From positions 1-8,709 of the forward strand of contig JAUZPH010000135.1 in NCBI GenBank assembly GCA_030706065.1: a DNA stretch of 8,709 nt. Direction: 5' to 3'. Positions 1 to 5,159 of the stretch are shown here, piece by piece (position 1 is the first letter of the stretch; each line of letters begins with the position of its first letter). Origin of the DNA: Bacillota bacterium. GTDB taxonomy: Bacteria; Bacillota; Clostridia; Clostridiales; Clostridiaceae. The position numbers and the translations under genes were made by a program. The notes under the pieces are model-generated. The model searched no databases. It saw only the letters and a program-made list of their open reading frames with translations, and was not told the origin of the DNA.

Positions 1-348
1 AAGCTGTTTGATTGGACTGGTTTTTGCAGGAATCTTGTCATGGAATATTGCTGTGTATTCCGGTTTGCCACTTTCAGCAAGGTATTCGAAGATTAAATCG
101 GCATTATTTATGCCGCTTAAAGGTTCATTAGCCTCCTTTGGCGAATAGAGAACCTGAATAGGGCTTCGCCGTTCGGAATCAAGTAAATTGCCTGTAAGGG
201 GAGATATTTGTGCACCTTTGTCAGGAGGAACCTCCATATAAGATGTTTTTATATTTCCCCTGAAATAACAGGCGGATATGTAAAAGGATTCTAAAGAAAG
301 TATAATTGTTAGACTGAGGAAAATGCTAAAAAAACATTTCTTTTTAAT
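1..348 (-). CDS. DUF3048 (YerB-like) lipoprotein, N-terminal part, runs off the window
   Basis: Reading leftward from 348 there is an open frame of 116 codons that continues past base 1, so only the N-terminal part is present. The start of the protein is lysine-rich (IKKKCFF), then hydrophobic (SIFLSLTIILSL), then ISAC at about residues 24-27, which fits a lipobox, so a lipid-anchored extracytoplasmic protein is likely. Residues about 49-116 carry the DUF3048 pattern: SPLTG, then ERRSPIQVLYS, NNADLIFEYLAE and YTAIFHD, resembling B. subtilis YerB. The biochemical role of the family is not established. No ATG, GTG or TTG lies at a usable place: the codon before the frame is TAG, and the first in-frame ATG is about residue 38, past the signal region. 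The best start is ATT (348-346), 8 nt after GAGG of a GAGGTGA ribosome site. A one-base error in the 7-T run near 328-334 could instead restore a nearby ATG. Family assignment is fairly sure; the start is less so. Confidence 0.75.
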   Translation of the reverse strand, partial: MKKKCFFSIFLSLTIILSLESFYISACYFRGNIKTSYMEVPPDKGAQISPLTGNLLDSERRSPIQVLYSPKEANEPLSGINNADLIFEYLAESGKPEYTAIFHDKIPAKTSPIKQL

Positions 349-353
349 CTACC

Positions 354-360
354 TCACCTC
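354..360 (-). promoter_or_regulatory. ribosome binding site pointing to an AUU start
   Basis: On the minus strand the bases read GAGGTGA, a 7-nt match to the 16S anti-Shine-Dalgarno complement. Eight bases separate GAGG from ATT at 348. This spacing and the in-frame TAG just before it are the reason for choosing ATT as the initiation codon of the DUF3048 gene. Confidence 0.6.
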
Positions 361-447
361 TAGTACAATTGATTAAGTGGGCGGGTGCCTAATTCCTAGT
401 TTATATATAATAGCGAAAGTTATGAAATATGCACGGTAAATAAAGGA

Positions 448-476
448 TAGAAATAATTATAGAATAAATGTATAAT
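448..476 (+). promoter_or_regulatory. candidate sigma-A promoter of the fumarase operon
   Basis: TAGAAA at 448-453 (4 of 6 to TTGACA), a 17-nt spacer, then a perfect TATAAT at 471-476. Transcription would begin near 483 and give a leader of about 80 nt containing the 500-526 hairpin. In AT-rich DNA the perfect -10 box is suggestive, not proof. Confidence 0.45.
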
Positions 477-499
477 TATGCTTAACAGGTATATTGCTT

Positions 500-526
500 A
501 AAAAACTGAACTAAGAGCAGTTTTTT
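500..526 (+). other. AT-rich hairpin in the fumarase leader
   Basis: AAAAAACTG (500-508) and CAGTTTTTT (518-526) form a perfect 9-bp stem with a 9-nt loop. The 3' arm ends in six T, so it resembles a weak intrinsic terminator. It lies between the candidate promoter and the UUG start. The neighbouring upstream gene points the other way, so this is not the end of a plus-strand gene visible here. An attenuator or mRNA 5'-end structure is possible. The 3' arm is shared with the terminator after the operon (see the 16-nt repeat at 518-533 and 2028-2043). Confidence 0.5.
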
Positions 527-533
527 GCAGTTA
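518..533 (+). repeat. 16-nt direct repeat flanking the fumarase operon, copy 1
   Basis: CAGTTTTTTGCAGTTA occurs here and again exactly at 2028-2043, once before and once after the two fumarase genes. In both places its first part is the 3' arm of a hairpin whose 5' arm contains AAACTG. Confidence 0.6.
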
Positions 534-549
534 TTATGATATTGGAAAA

Positions 550-554
550 GGAGG
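550..554 (+). promoter_or_regulatory. ribosome binding site deciding the UUG start of fumarase alpha
   Basis: GGAGG within AAAAGGAGGG sits 8 nt before TTG at 563. The in-frame ATG at 536 lies upstream of this site and has no good ribosome site of its own, so initiation at the TTG is favoured. Confidence 0.75.
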
Positions 555-562
555 GCTTATTT

Positions 563-1405
563 TTGAGAGAAATTGAGGCTGTTAGAATTGCTGAAGAAAT
601 TAAAAGGCTTTGTATAGAGTCAAATTATTACCTTGCGGGGGATATAAAGGGTGGGTTAAAAGATGCTTTAAAAAAGGAGAATAGCGACCTGGCCAGAGAT
701 ATACTGGAGAAAATTCTGGAGAATGCCGAAATTGCAAAGGCTGAGCAGGTACCTATGTGTCAGGATACAGGCATGGCATGCGTATTCGTTGAAATCGGCC
801 AGGAGGTTCATATAGTTGGGGGAAGCCTTAAGGAAGCCATCAATGAGGGTGTGAGAAAAGGGTATGAAGAGGGCTATCTAAGGAAGTCCGTAGTCAGGGA
901 CCCTTTACGAAGAGTGAATACCGGGGATAATACACCTGCAGTAATCAATTATGAAATAGTTGAAGGTGACAGGTTAAAGATAATTTTGGCTCCAAAAGGC
1001 TTTGGCTCGGAAAATATGAGTCAGATAAAGATGTTAAAGCCCTCGGAAGGGATAAATGGTGTTAAAGAATTTGTATTAAAGGCAGTCAAGGAGGCAGGTT
1101 CAAATCCATGCCCGCCCATTGTAGTTGGAATAGGCCTGGGAGGAACTTTTGACAAGTCTGCGCTGCTGGCCAAGAAAGCTCTTATAAGACCAATCAACCT
1201 ACGTAATAAAGATAAATTCTACAGTGAACTCGAAGAAGAGCTGCTTAAGGGCATAAACTCCATTGGAATAGGGCCGCAGGGCTTTGGTGGAAAAACAACG
1301 GCTCTTGCGGTGAATATTGAAGCTTATCCTACACACATTGCCGGCCTTCCGGTGGCCGTAAATATAAACTGTCATGCCACAAGGCATGCTGAAGTGGAAT
1401 TATAG
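563..1405 (+). CDS. class I (Fe-S) fumarate hydratase, alpha subunit
   Basis: This is the N-terminal-type subunit of the two-chain, oxygen-sensitive fumarase, which hydrates fumarate to L-malate and works in the reverse direction in fermentative metabolism. The TTG start gives 280 residues, the usual length for this subunit, and a normal beginning (MREIEAVRIAEEIKRL). Family motifs seen, numbered from TTG: VPMCQDTGMA with Cys66, RKSVVRDPLRRVNTGDNTP, KGFGSENMS, NPCPP with Cys183, GIGPQGFGGKTTALAV, and a C-terminal NCHATRHAEVEL with Cys270. The three cysteines are the likely [4Fe-4S] ligands by family knowledge. The beta subunit gene follows after 11 nt, so the two are co-translated partners. 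L-tartrate dehydratase alpha (TtdA) is homologous, but these motifs and the beta partner fit fumarase better. No defect was seen. Confidence 0.95.
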   Translation: MREIEAVRIAEEIKRLCIESNYYLAGDIKGGLKDALKKENSDLARDILEKILENAEIAKAEQVPMCQDTGMACVFVEIGQEVHIVGGSLKEAINEGVRKGYEEGYLRKSVVRDPLRRVNTGDNTPAVINYEIVEGDRLKIILAPKGFGSENMSQIKMLKPSEGINGVKEFVLKAVKEAGSNPCPPIVVGIGLGGTFDKSALLAKKALIRPINLRNKDKFYSELEEELLKGINSIGIGPQGFGGKTTALAVNIEAYPTHIAGLPVAVNINCHATRHAEVEL

Positions 1406-1416
1406 GGGGGGAATCT

Positions 1417-1947
1417 ATGGAAAGGTTAATAAGTACGCCTCTTTTAGAAGATACTGTAAAAGAGTTGAGTGCAGGGGACAGGGTTTATATAACTGGGAAA
1501 ATATACACTGCAAGAGATGCAGCCCATAAGAGGATGGTGGAACTGCTTATGAAGGGCGAACAGCTTCCGATACAGCTGGAAAATCAGATAATATATTATG
1601 TAGGACCAACACCTGCAAAACCTGGCCAGGTTATTGGATCTGCAGGGCCTACTACAAGCGGCAGAATGGATGCGTATGCGCCAAGTCTGTTGGATTTGGG
1701 TCTTAAGGGAATGATAGGAAAAGGCGGAAGAAGCAGCGAGGTAATCGCTTCAATGGTTAAAAATTATGCAGTTTATTTTGCAGCCATAGGAGGAGCAGGT
1801 GCTTTGATAGCTAAAAGCATAAAGAAGGCGAAGGTTGTTGCCTATGAGGATTTAGGCACCGAAGCCATCATGGAACTTGAGGTTGAGAATTTCCCGGCGG
1901 TTGTAGCTATAGACTGTTTCGGTAAATCAATTTACAGTGAAAGTTAA
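1417..1947 (+). CDS. class I fumarate hydratase, beta subunit
   Basis: The 176-residue protein is the C-terminal-type (Fumerase_C) subunit that completes the active site with the alpha chain. Visible family motifs are GKIYTARDAAHKRM (about 27-40), YVGPTPAKPGQVIGSAGPTTSGRMD (about 61-85, read in two pieces YVGPTPAKPG and GPTTSGRMD), GKGGRS (101-106), AAIGGAGALIAKSI (122-135) and the AYEDLGTEAIMEL stretch (142-154). The start ATG is preceded by a run of seven G (AGGGGGGGAA), an unusual but workable ribosome site 6-12 nt upstream. The gene follows alpha at once and is followed by a strong hairpin terminator at 2001-2036, so the operon is these two genes. Tartrate dehydratase beta is the only realistic alternative; YEDLGTEAI favours fumarase. 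Confidence 0.95.
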   Translation: MERLISTPLLEDTVKELSAGDRVYITGKIYTARDAAHKRMVELLMKGEQLPIQLENQIIYYVGPTPAKPGQVIGSAGPTTSGRMDAYAPSLLDLGLKGMIGKGGRSSEVIASMVKNYAVYFAAIGGAGALIAKSIKKAKVVAYEDLGTEAIMELEVENFPAVVAIDCFGKSIYSES

Positions 1948-2000
1948 TATGGATTTATATGATAGATATCCTATCCGTAAACTTAATTTTAATATGATTC

Positions 2001-2036
2001 AAACTGACAGGGGTTCGATGCCACTGTCAGTTTTTT
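2001..2036 (+). terminator. intrinsic terminator of the fumarase operon, possibly bidirectional
   Basis: AAACTGACAG (2001-2010) pairs perfectly with CTGTCAGTTT (2024-2033), with GG/CC able to extend inside after one mismatch, and T6 at 2031-2036. It lies between convergent genes. On the minus strand the same stem ends in TTTGAATC, a poorer T-run, so it could weakly end the 2061-2483 gene too. Confidence 0.85.
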
Positions 2037-2043
2037 GCAGTTA
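2028..2043 (+). repeat. 16-nt direct repeat flanking the fumarase operon, copy 2
   Basis: CAGTTTTTTGCAGTTA, identical to 518-533. Here it is the 3' arm, T-run and tail of the operon terminator. Confidence 0.6.
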
Positions 2044-2060
2044 AGAGGTAATTAAGCTTT

Positions 2061-2483
2061 TTATTCTTCATGAAAGGATGGCGAAAGAGTGAACAGCCAA
2101 TTGTTGTTTCTAAGTTTTATATCTGTGATATCCAGCCACGTTAAGGATTGTTTCAGGGCTTCTTTTATATTAACTGCAAGCAGGTTTTGTTCAAGAGTGA
2201 TAATATTTCCTTCAAGGCCGCTCAGGTTCATGTTATTTATGAAGGGCTGTACCAATTTTAAGGGATAGCTTGTATATACCTCAAATTTCATAGTTCCGTT
2301 ATTGAAGGAATGAAAGGCCAAAGTAGCAGGGATATCAGGAAGAAGCCTGGATAAGGATATGGTAACCTTTATTTTATTCCTTTCCACAAGTTCTATCTGT
2401 TTTAATTTACTTTCAGGAAAATTGGAAAGGGCATTCTTTAAGACAAGTATCAATTCCTTCATGGACATTACAAGTTCAGCCAT
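2061..2483 (-). CDS. uncharacterised protein, 140 residues
   Basis: I do not recognise a family. The start is taken at ATG 2483-2481 because AAGGAGG (2490-2496, minus strand) lies 6 nt ahead of it; the longer in-frame start at 2504 would place the ribosome site inside the gene. The product begins MAELVMSMKELILVLKN, has no signal peptide or clear membrane segment, and looks like a soluble alternating alpha/beta domain: a helical start (about 5-20), likely strands around IELVERNKIKVTISLSRLL (30-48), MKFEVYTSYP (65-74) and NIITLEQNLLAVN (93-105), a helix IKEALKQSLTWL (106-117), and a final strand WLFTLSP (129-135). It has no cysteine. It stands alone on the minus strand, divergent from the TPR gene at 2628 and convergent with the fumarase operon. 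Codon use and ribosome site make it a real gene. Confidence 0.75.
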   Translation of the reverse strand: MAELVMSMKELILVLKNALSNFPESKLKQIELVERNKIKVTISLSRLLPDIPATLAFHSFNNGTMKFEVYTSYPLKLVQPFINNMNLSGLEGNIITLEQNLLAVNIKEALKQSLTWLDITDIKLRNNNWLFTLSPSFHEE

Positions 2484-2489
2484 GAGAAA

Positions 2490-2496
2490 CCTCCTT
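2490..2496 (-). promoter_or_regulatory. ribosome binding site deciding the start of the 140-residue protein
   Basis: On the minus strand AAGGAGG followed by TTTCTC and ATG. This perfect site chooses ATG 2483 over the upstream in-frame ATG at 2504. Confidence 0.75.
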
Positions 2497-2577
2497 AAAT
2501 TCATTTTGACACGTTCTAAATAACAAAAGCAGGTATTAATTGCTCATATATAATATGCTTTCTATATAGTAAGTATG

Positions 2578-2586
2578 TGTTATAAT
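2578..2586 (+). promoter_or_regulatory. extended -10 promoter of the coiled-coil/TPR gene
   Basis: TGTTATAAT fits the TGnTATAAT extended -10 form. The matching -35 area (TTTCTA at 2559-2564, 16-nt spacer) is poor, as is common for extended -10 promoters. Transcription would begin near 2592, about 35 nt before the start codon. Confidence 0.5.
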
Positions 2587-2627
2587 TGTTATATACGGAA
2601 GCGAGCAGATTTGGGAGGATAGTTAAA

Positions 2628-3320
2628 ATGAAGGTGGACAAGAATAAGGTTATACTTTTTCTGGGAATAATAATATGTGCAGTAGGTATATATTTTGCTG
2701 TCAGCACATCAAATAAATACAAAGAGGAGCAAAAGTCCCTTTCTCAAAAGTATGATCAGCAGCTCAAGGATGCTGAGGAGGCGAAAAAGAAGGAAGAAGA
2801 TGCTGCAAAAGAAAAGCAGGAGGAACAAAAACAGATTGAAGATAAAAAACGTGCACTGGATGATAAATGTACTGAAGGAGAGAAGCAATTCGCCAGCGGG
2901 GATTATAAAGCCGCAATTGCAACAGCAGACGAAGTCTTAAAAGAGGATACACAGAACATCAAAGCCCTAACTATTAAAGGCATATCTCTTTGTTACACAA
3001 GAAAACTGTCCGGATTGGATGAGATACAAAAAGCGCTTGACATTAAGCCTGATTATGGATATGCGCTGTATAACAAAGCTCTGTCCTACGACAAGTTCTG
3101 GAGGTACGACGAGGCATTAGCCTATTATGAGAAGGCTCTTCAGAGTGATGGTGGAACTGAAGTAAAGGCTTTAAGTGACTACGGTATAGCAGTTATATCA
3201 GCCAGGAAGGAAGACATGGCTAATGCGGAAAAATATTTAAAGGAGGCAGTACAGCTGGATAGGGAATTGGCCCAGCGTGCAGCAAAGGAACCGCTTTTGT
3301 CAAAAATAAAACTGAATTAG
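2628..3320 (+). CDS. membrane-anchored coiled-coil and TPR protein
   Basis: The 230-residue protein has a short basic N-terminus (MKVDKNK), one hydrophobic span at about 7-26 (VILFLGIIICAVGIYFAV), a highly charged Lys/Glu/Gln-rich segment at about 30-80 that should form a coiled coil, and then tetratricopeptide-type helix pairs from about 82 to 213. Clear TPR signatures are FASGDYKAAIATADEVLKED (88-107), ALYNKALSYDKFWRYDEALA (146-165) and MANAEKYLKEAVQLD (197-211). The positive-inside rule places the body outside the membrane. TPR domains bind proteins, so an envelope scaffold or adaptor is inferred; the partner is unknown. The ATG at 2628 is chosen because GGGAGG at 2613-2618 precedes it by 9 nt; a TTG at 2586 in frame lacks such a site and overlaps the candidate promoter. 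The hydrophobic span could also be a cleaved signal, but no clear cleavage site follows. Confidence 0.85.
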   Translation: MKVDKNKVILFLGIIICAVGIYFAVSTSNKYKEEQKSLSQKYDQQLKDAEEAKKKEEDAAKEKQEEQKQIEDKKRALDDKCTEGEKQFASGDYKAAIATADEVLKEDTQNIKALTIKGISLCYTRKLSGLDEIQKALDIKPDYGYALYNKALSYDKFWRYDEALAYYEKALQSDGGTEVKALSDYGIAVISARKEDMANAEKYLKEAVQLDRELAQRAAKEPLLSKIKLN

Positions 3321-3336
3321 GCTGCAAGCTTATATT

Positions 3337-3369
3337 GGCACCAGTAATTGAGTGCCTTGTTTCTTTTTG
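3337..3369 (+). terminator. probable weak intrinsic terminator after the TPR gene
   Basis: GGCAC (3337-3341) pairs with GTGCC (3352-3356), followed by the T-rich tail TTGTTTCTTTTTG. The stem is only 5 bp with a 10-nt loop, so termination may be partial. Confidence 0.5.
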
Positions 3370-3394
3370 TCCATATACATAATTGTGGTATATT
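3367..3394 (+). promoter_or_regulatory. candidate promoter of the YitT-family gene
   Basis: TTGTCC at 3367-3372 (4 of 6), a 16-nt spacer, then TATATT at 3389-3394 preceded by TGG, giving an extended -10 (TGnTATATT). It begins within the tail of the preceding terminator and lies about 40 nt before the start codon. Confidence 0.45.
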
Positions 3395-3434
3395 TGTTAA
3401 AGCTAATAATACTGCAGCCTTGGAGGAATAATGT

Positions 3435-4316
3435 ATGGAAAGCAAAAAAGTCAATATTATGAATTTTTATAATGAATACCTTCCCTATTTAAAAAGAAGT
3501 GCAATTGTATTATTGTCGAGCCTTATATATTCTATATCTCTGAATATGTTTATAATTCCCCACAAGTTTCTGAGCGGCGGTGTCTCCGGTATAGCACTTA
3601 TATTTCAATATGCAACCGGCTTTAATGCAGGATATACAATTATAATTCTGAATATACCGCTGTTTGTATTAAGTTACCTTATTTTGAATAAGGAATTTAC
3701 TTTCCTGACTATAATAGGAATAGTGGGACAATCGGTATTTATAGTAGCCACGAAGGACATTTCCAGGTTCTTTTATCCGACTGATCCCTTGCTGTCAGGA
3801 ATATATGGAGGAGTTATTAATGGTTTTGCCGTAGGAAGTATCTTTAAGAACCATGGTTCTTCAGGGGGTACAGATGTAATTTCCATGATATTCAGAAAAA
3901 AAGCCAATATAAATATCGGAAAGGCTTCCTTCTCGATAAATTTGGTCATTGTATCAGTTGGTTCGGTATTTTTTGGAGTAGAAAAGGGATTGTACACGCT
4001 CATAGCAATGTATATCACTTCCGCAGTGGTAGACCAGGTTATAAAAGGCTTCAACAAGAAAAATCTGGTCATCATAATTACAAATAAGGAAGAGGCCGTG
4101 GTGGACCGAATAACACATGACCTAAGAAGAAGTGCTACCGTTATGAGGGGAAAGGGCGCTTATTCACAGATGGATAAGACAGTAATATACTGTGTAGTAG
4201 CTACCTCTCAGATACCAAGGATAAAACAGTTTGTTGAAAGATCAGACCCAGGGGCGTTCATGTCGATTCTTGATGCTTCACAGGTACTGGGGAAGGGTTT
4301 TGACCATCCAATTTGA
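3435..4316 (+). CDS. YitT-family polytopic membrane protein (DUF161 plus DUF2179)
   Basis: The 293-residue product has the full YitT architecture: a membrane domain with about six hydrophobic spans (about 22-42, 47-60, 66-84, 90-106, 118-137, 165-203 as two) and a soluble cytoplasmic C-terminal domain from about 210 to 285 of the DUF2179 type (VVDRITHDLRRSATVMRGKG, then MDKTVIYCVV, then SDPGAFMSILDASQVLGKGF). The conserved features FLSGGVSGIAL, HGSSGGTDVIS and the final GKGF are present. The family is widespread in Firmicutes, often in several copies per genome, and its substrate or function is not established; a transporter is a common guess. The ATG at 3435 lies 8 nt after GGAGG (3422-3426). 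It appears to be a single-gene unit. The length is normal and nothing is broken. Confidence 0.92.
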   Translation: MESKKVNIMNFYNEYLPYLKRSAIVLLSSLIYSISLNMFIIPHKFLSGGVSGIALIFQYATGFNAGYTIIILNIPLFVLSYLILNKEFTFLTIIGIVGQSVFIVATKDISRFFYPTDPLLSGIYGGVINGFAVGSIFKNHGSSGGTDVISMIFRKKANINIGKASFSINLVIVSVGSVFFGVEKGLYTLIAMYITSAVVDQVIKGFNKKNLVIIITNKEEAVVDRITHDLRRSATVMRGKGAYSQMDKTVIYCVVATSQIPRIKQFVERSDPGAFMSILDASQVLGKGFDHPI

Positions 4317-4378
4317 TTTATTTAATAAATTAAGAGAGTTAATGATGTGGAAATTTGAATCCTTTAGTATTCGCCTGA

Positions 4379-4406
4379 GAAAATATCGAATTTTCACCGA
4401 TTTTTC
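4379..4406. repeat. hairpin A of a related hairpin pair
   Basis: GAAAATATCG (4379-4388) pairs with CGATTTTTC (4398-4406): nine pairs with one bulged T (4384), placed four pairs below a 9-nt loop AATTTTCAC. The primary sequence resembles hairpin B, 58 bp downstream: AAAATA-CGAA-TTTCA-CG-TTTTT is shared. Confidence 0.7.
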
Positions 4407-4431
4407 CGGATGTAAAATTTCATAATTATAT

Positions 4432-4469
4432 TCGGATAAAATACCGAAGTTTCAACGGTTTTTATCCGA
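4432..4469. repeat. hairpin B of a related hairpin pair
   Basis: TCGGATAAAATACCG (4432-4446) pairs with CGGTTTTTATCCGA (4456-4469): fourteen pairs with one bulged T (4442), again four pairs below a 9-nt loop, here AAGTTTCAA. Compared with hairpin A, the T4386-A4400 pair is replaced by C4444-G4458, a compensatory change that keeps the stem. Confidence 0.75.
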
Positions 4470-4477
4470 CTGCTTAA

Positions 4478-4526
4478 AGAAATTTTACATCCTAGGCGAT
4501 AGATCAAAAAAAATTTCTGCATCTAT
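4478..4526 (+). other. alternative pairings downstream of the nested element
   Basis: AGAAATTTT (4478-4486) can pair with AAAATTTCT (4510-4518), which competes with the 14-bp stem that uses 4479-4492. ATAGAT (4499-4504) can pair with ATCTAT (4521-4526), which is incompatible with the former. Such mutually exclusive stems occur in RNA switches but also arise by chance in AT-rich DNA. Confidence 0.35.
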
Positions 4527-4604
4527 TTGCACTAAAATGTGCCTTTTCATTTAGACTCACCGTATATATTAATGAGAAGAAGCCCCATGGGAGAGGTGTA
4601 ATCA

Positions 4605-5159
4605 ATGGATGAGGATATAAGGCTTGTAAAAGCCGTGCTGAACGGCAACATAGACAGCTTTAGCATAATTGTAAATAAATATGAGATGACTATTTTGAAG
4701 TTTATTTATAATATGTTGAGGGATAGGGAGGCCTCGGAGGATATAACTCAGGAGGTATTTATAACGGTATATAATAAATTGTACATGTATAATTCAAACT
4801 ATAAGTTTTCCAACTGGATACTTCAAATAGCAAGGAACAAGTGCATTGATTACATAAGGAAATATAAGAGAGTTTATGAATCCAATCTCGAGGATGTCAG
4901 GGATCTCGCAAGTGACGAGATGTCACCGGAGGATTCTGCAGAGTTTAAAGAGACAAAAGAAAAGGTACTGTCTTTCATAAATGAACTGAATGAAGTCGAC
5001 AAGCAGTTGGTCCTTTTGAGATACACTCAGGAACTGACCTTCTATGATATTGGGGAAATACTGAATATGAGTGAATCGGCAGTAAAAAGAAGATATTACA
5101 AGCTGAGAGACAGGTTTAAGGAATATTCCAATGTAAGGGAAAAGAGGTGTAAGGTATGA
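4605..5159 (+). CDS. ECF-type RNA polymerase sigma factor (sigma-70 family)
   Basis: The 184-residue protein has only the two ECF domains. Region 2 at about 20-90 includes FIYNMLRDREASEDITQEVFITVYNKL in the -10/core-binding helices (short marks: REASEDITQEVF) and FSNWILQIARNKCIDYIRK. Region 4 at about 122-172 has LVLLRYTQELTFYDIGEILN and MSESAVKRRYYKLRDR, a helix-turn-helix that reads the -35 element. The linker (about 91-120) is acidic. The gene begins at ATG 4605, 8 nt after GAGG of GAGGTG, and its stop overlaps the anti-sigma start as ATGA. That coupling indicates one operon and balanced synthesis; the anti-sigma factor should hold it at the membrane until a signal arrives. A CGTATA at 4561-4566 resembles an ECF -10 box and hints at self-activation, but I find no AAC-type -35 at the right distance. 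The stimulus and other targets are unknown. Confidence 0.92.
   Translation: MDEDIRLVKAVLNGNIDSFSIIVNKYEMTILKFIYNMLRDREASEDITQEVFITVYNKLYMYNSNYKFSNWILQIARNKCIDYIRKYKRVYESNLEDVRDLASDEMSPEDSAEFKETKEKVLSFINELNEVDKQLVLLRYTQELTFYDIGEILNMSESAVKRRYYKLRDRFKEYSNVREKRCKV

Larger units (their letters stand above)
4371..4499. repeat. nested inverted-repeat element in the YitT-sigma intergenic region
   Basis: This 129-bp stretch is almost wholly organised as inverted repeats. Outermost, TCGCCT (4371-4376) matches AGGCGA (4494-4499). Next, GGATGTAAAATTTC (4408-4421) pairs perfectly over 14 bp with GAAATTTTACATCC (4479-4492). Inside lies hairpin B (4432-4469), and between the two left arms lies hairpin A (4379-4406). 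It holds no credible gene. It could be the structured leader of the sigma gene, a noncoding RNA, a structure at the 3' end of the yitT transcript, or a small palindromic mobile element (MITE). A TA lies near each end, but that is too common here to be called a target duplication. No canonical T-run follows on the plus strand, so it is not a simple terminator. Confidence 0.7.

Noticed and set aside
536..562. ATG at 536 as start of fumarase alpha
   Set aside because: The strong GGAGG at 550-554 lies downstream of it and is placed exactly for TTG 563. The extra nine residues do not resemble the usual protein start, and 536 lacks its own ribosome site.
2586..2627. TTG at 2586 as start of the coiled-coil/TPR protein
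   Set aside because: It overlaps the TATAAT of the candidate promoter and has no ribosome site; ATG 2628 has GGGAGG 9 nt upstream and gives a normal membrane-anchor N-terminus.
3431..3472. Small frame from ATG 3431 overlapping the YitT start (13 residues)
   Set aside because: It is only 4 nt from the GGAGG site while ATG 3435 has ideal 8-nt spacing, and the tiny product has no support.
4231..4425. 64-codon frame crossing the yitT stop into the nested repeats
   Set aside because: It starts inside yitT in another frame, has no ribosome site and runs through the inverted-repeat arms; it is a chance frame.
4371..4499. Nested repeats as a simple terminator of yitT
   Set aside because: The T-runs are inside the stems and no U-tract follows the outer arms on the plus strand; the size and covariation between hairpins also go beyond terminator needs.
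4371..4526. CRISPR array or Xer dif-type site
   Set aside because: Only two diverged copies with unequal spacing and no spacer-repeat periodicity; the sequence does not resemble a Firmicute dif site.
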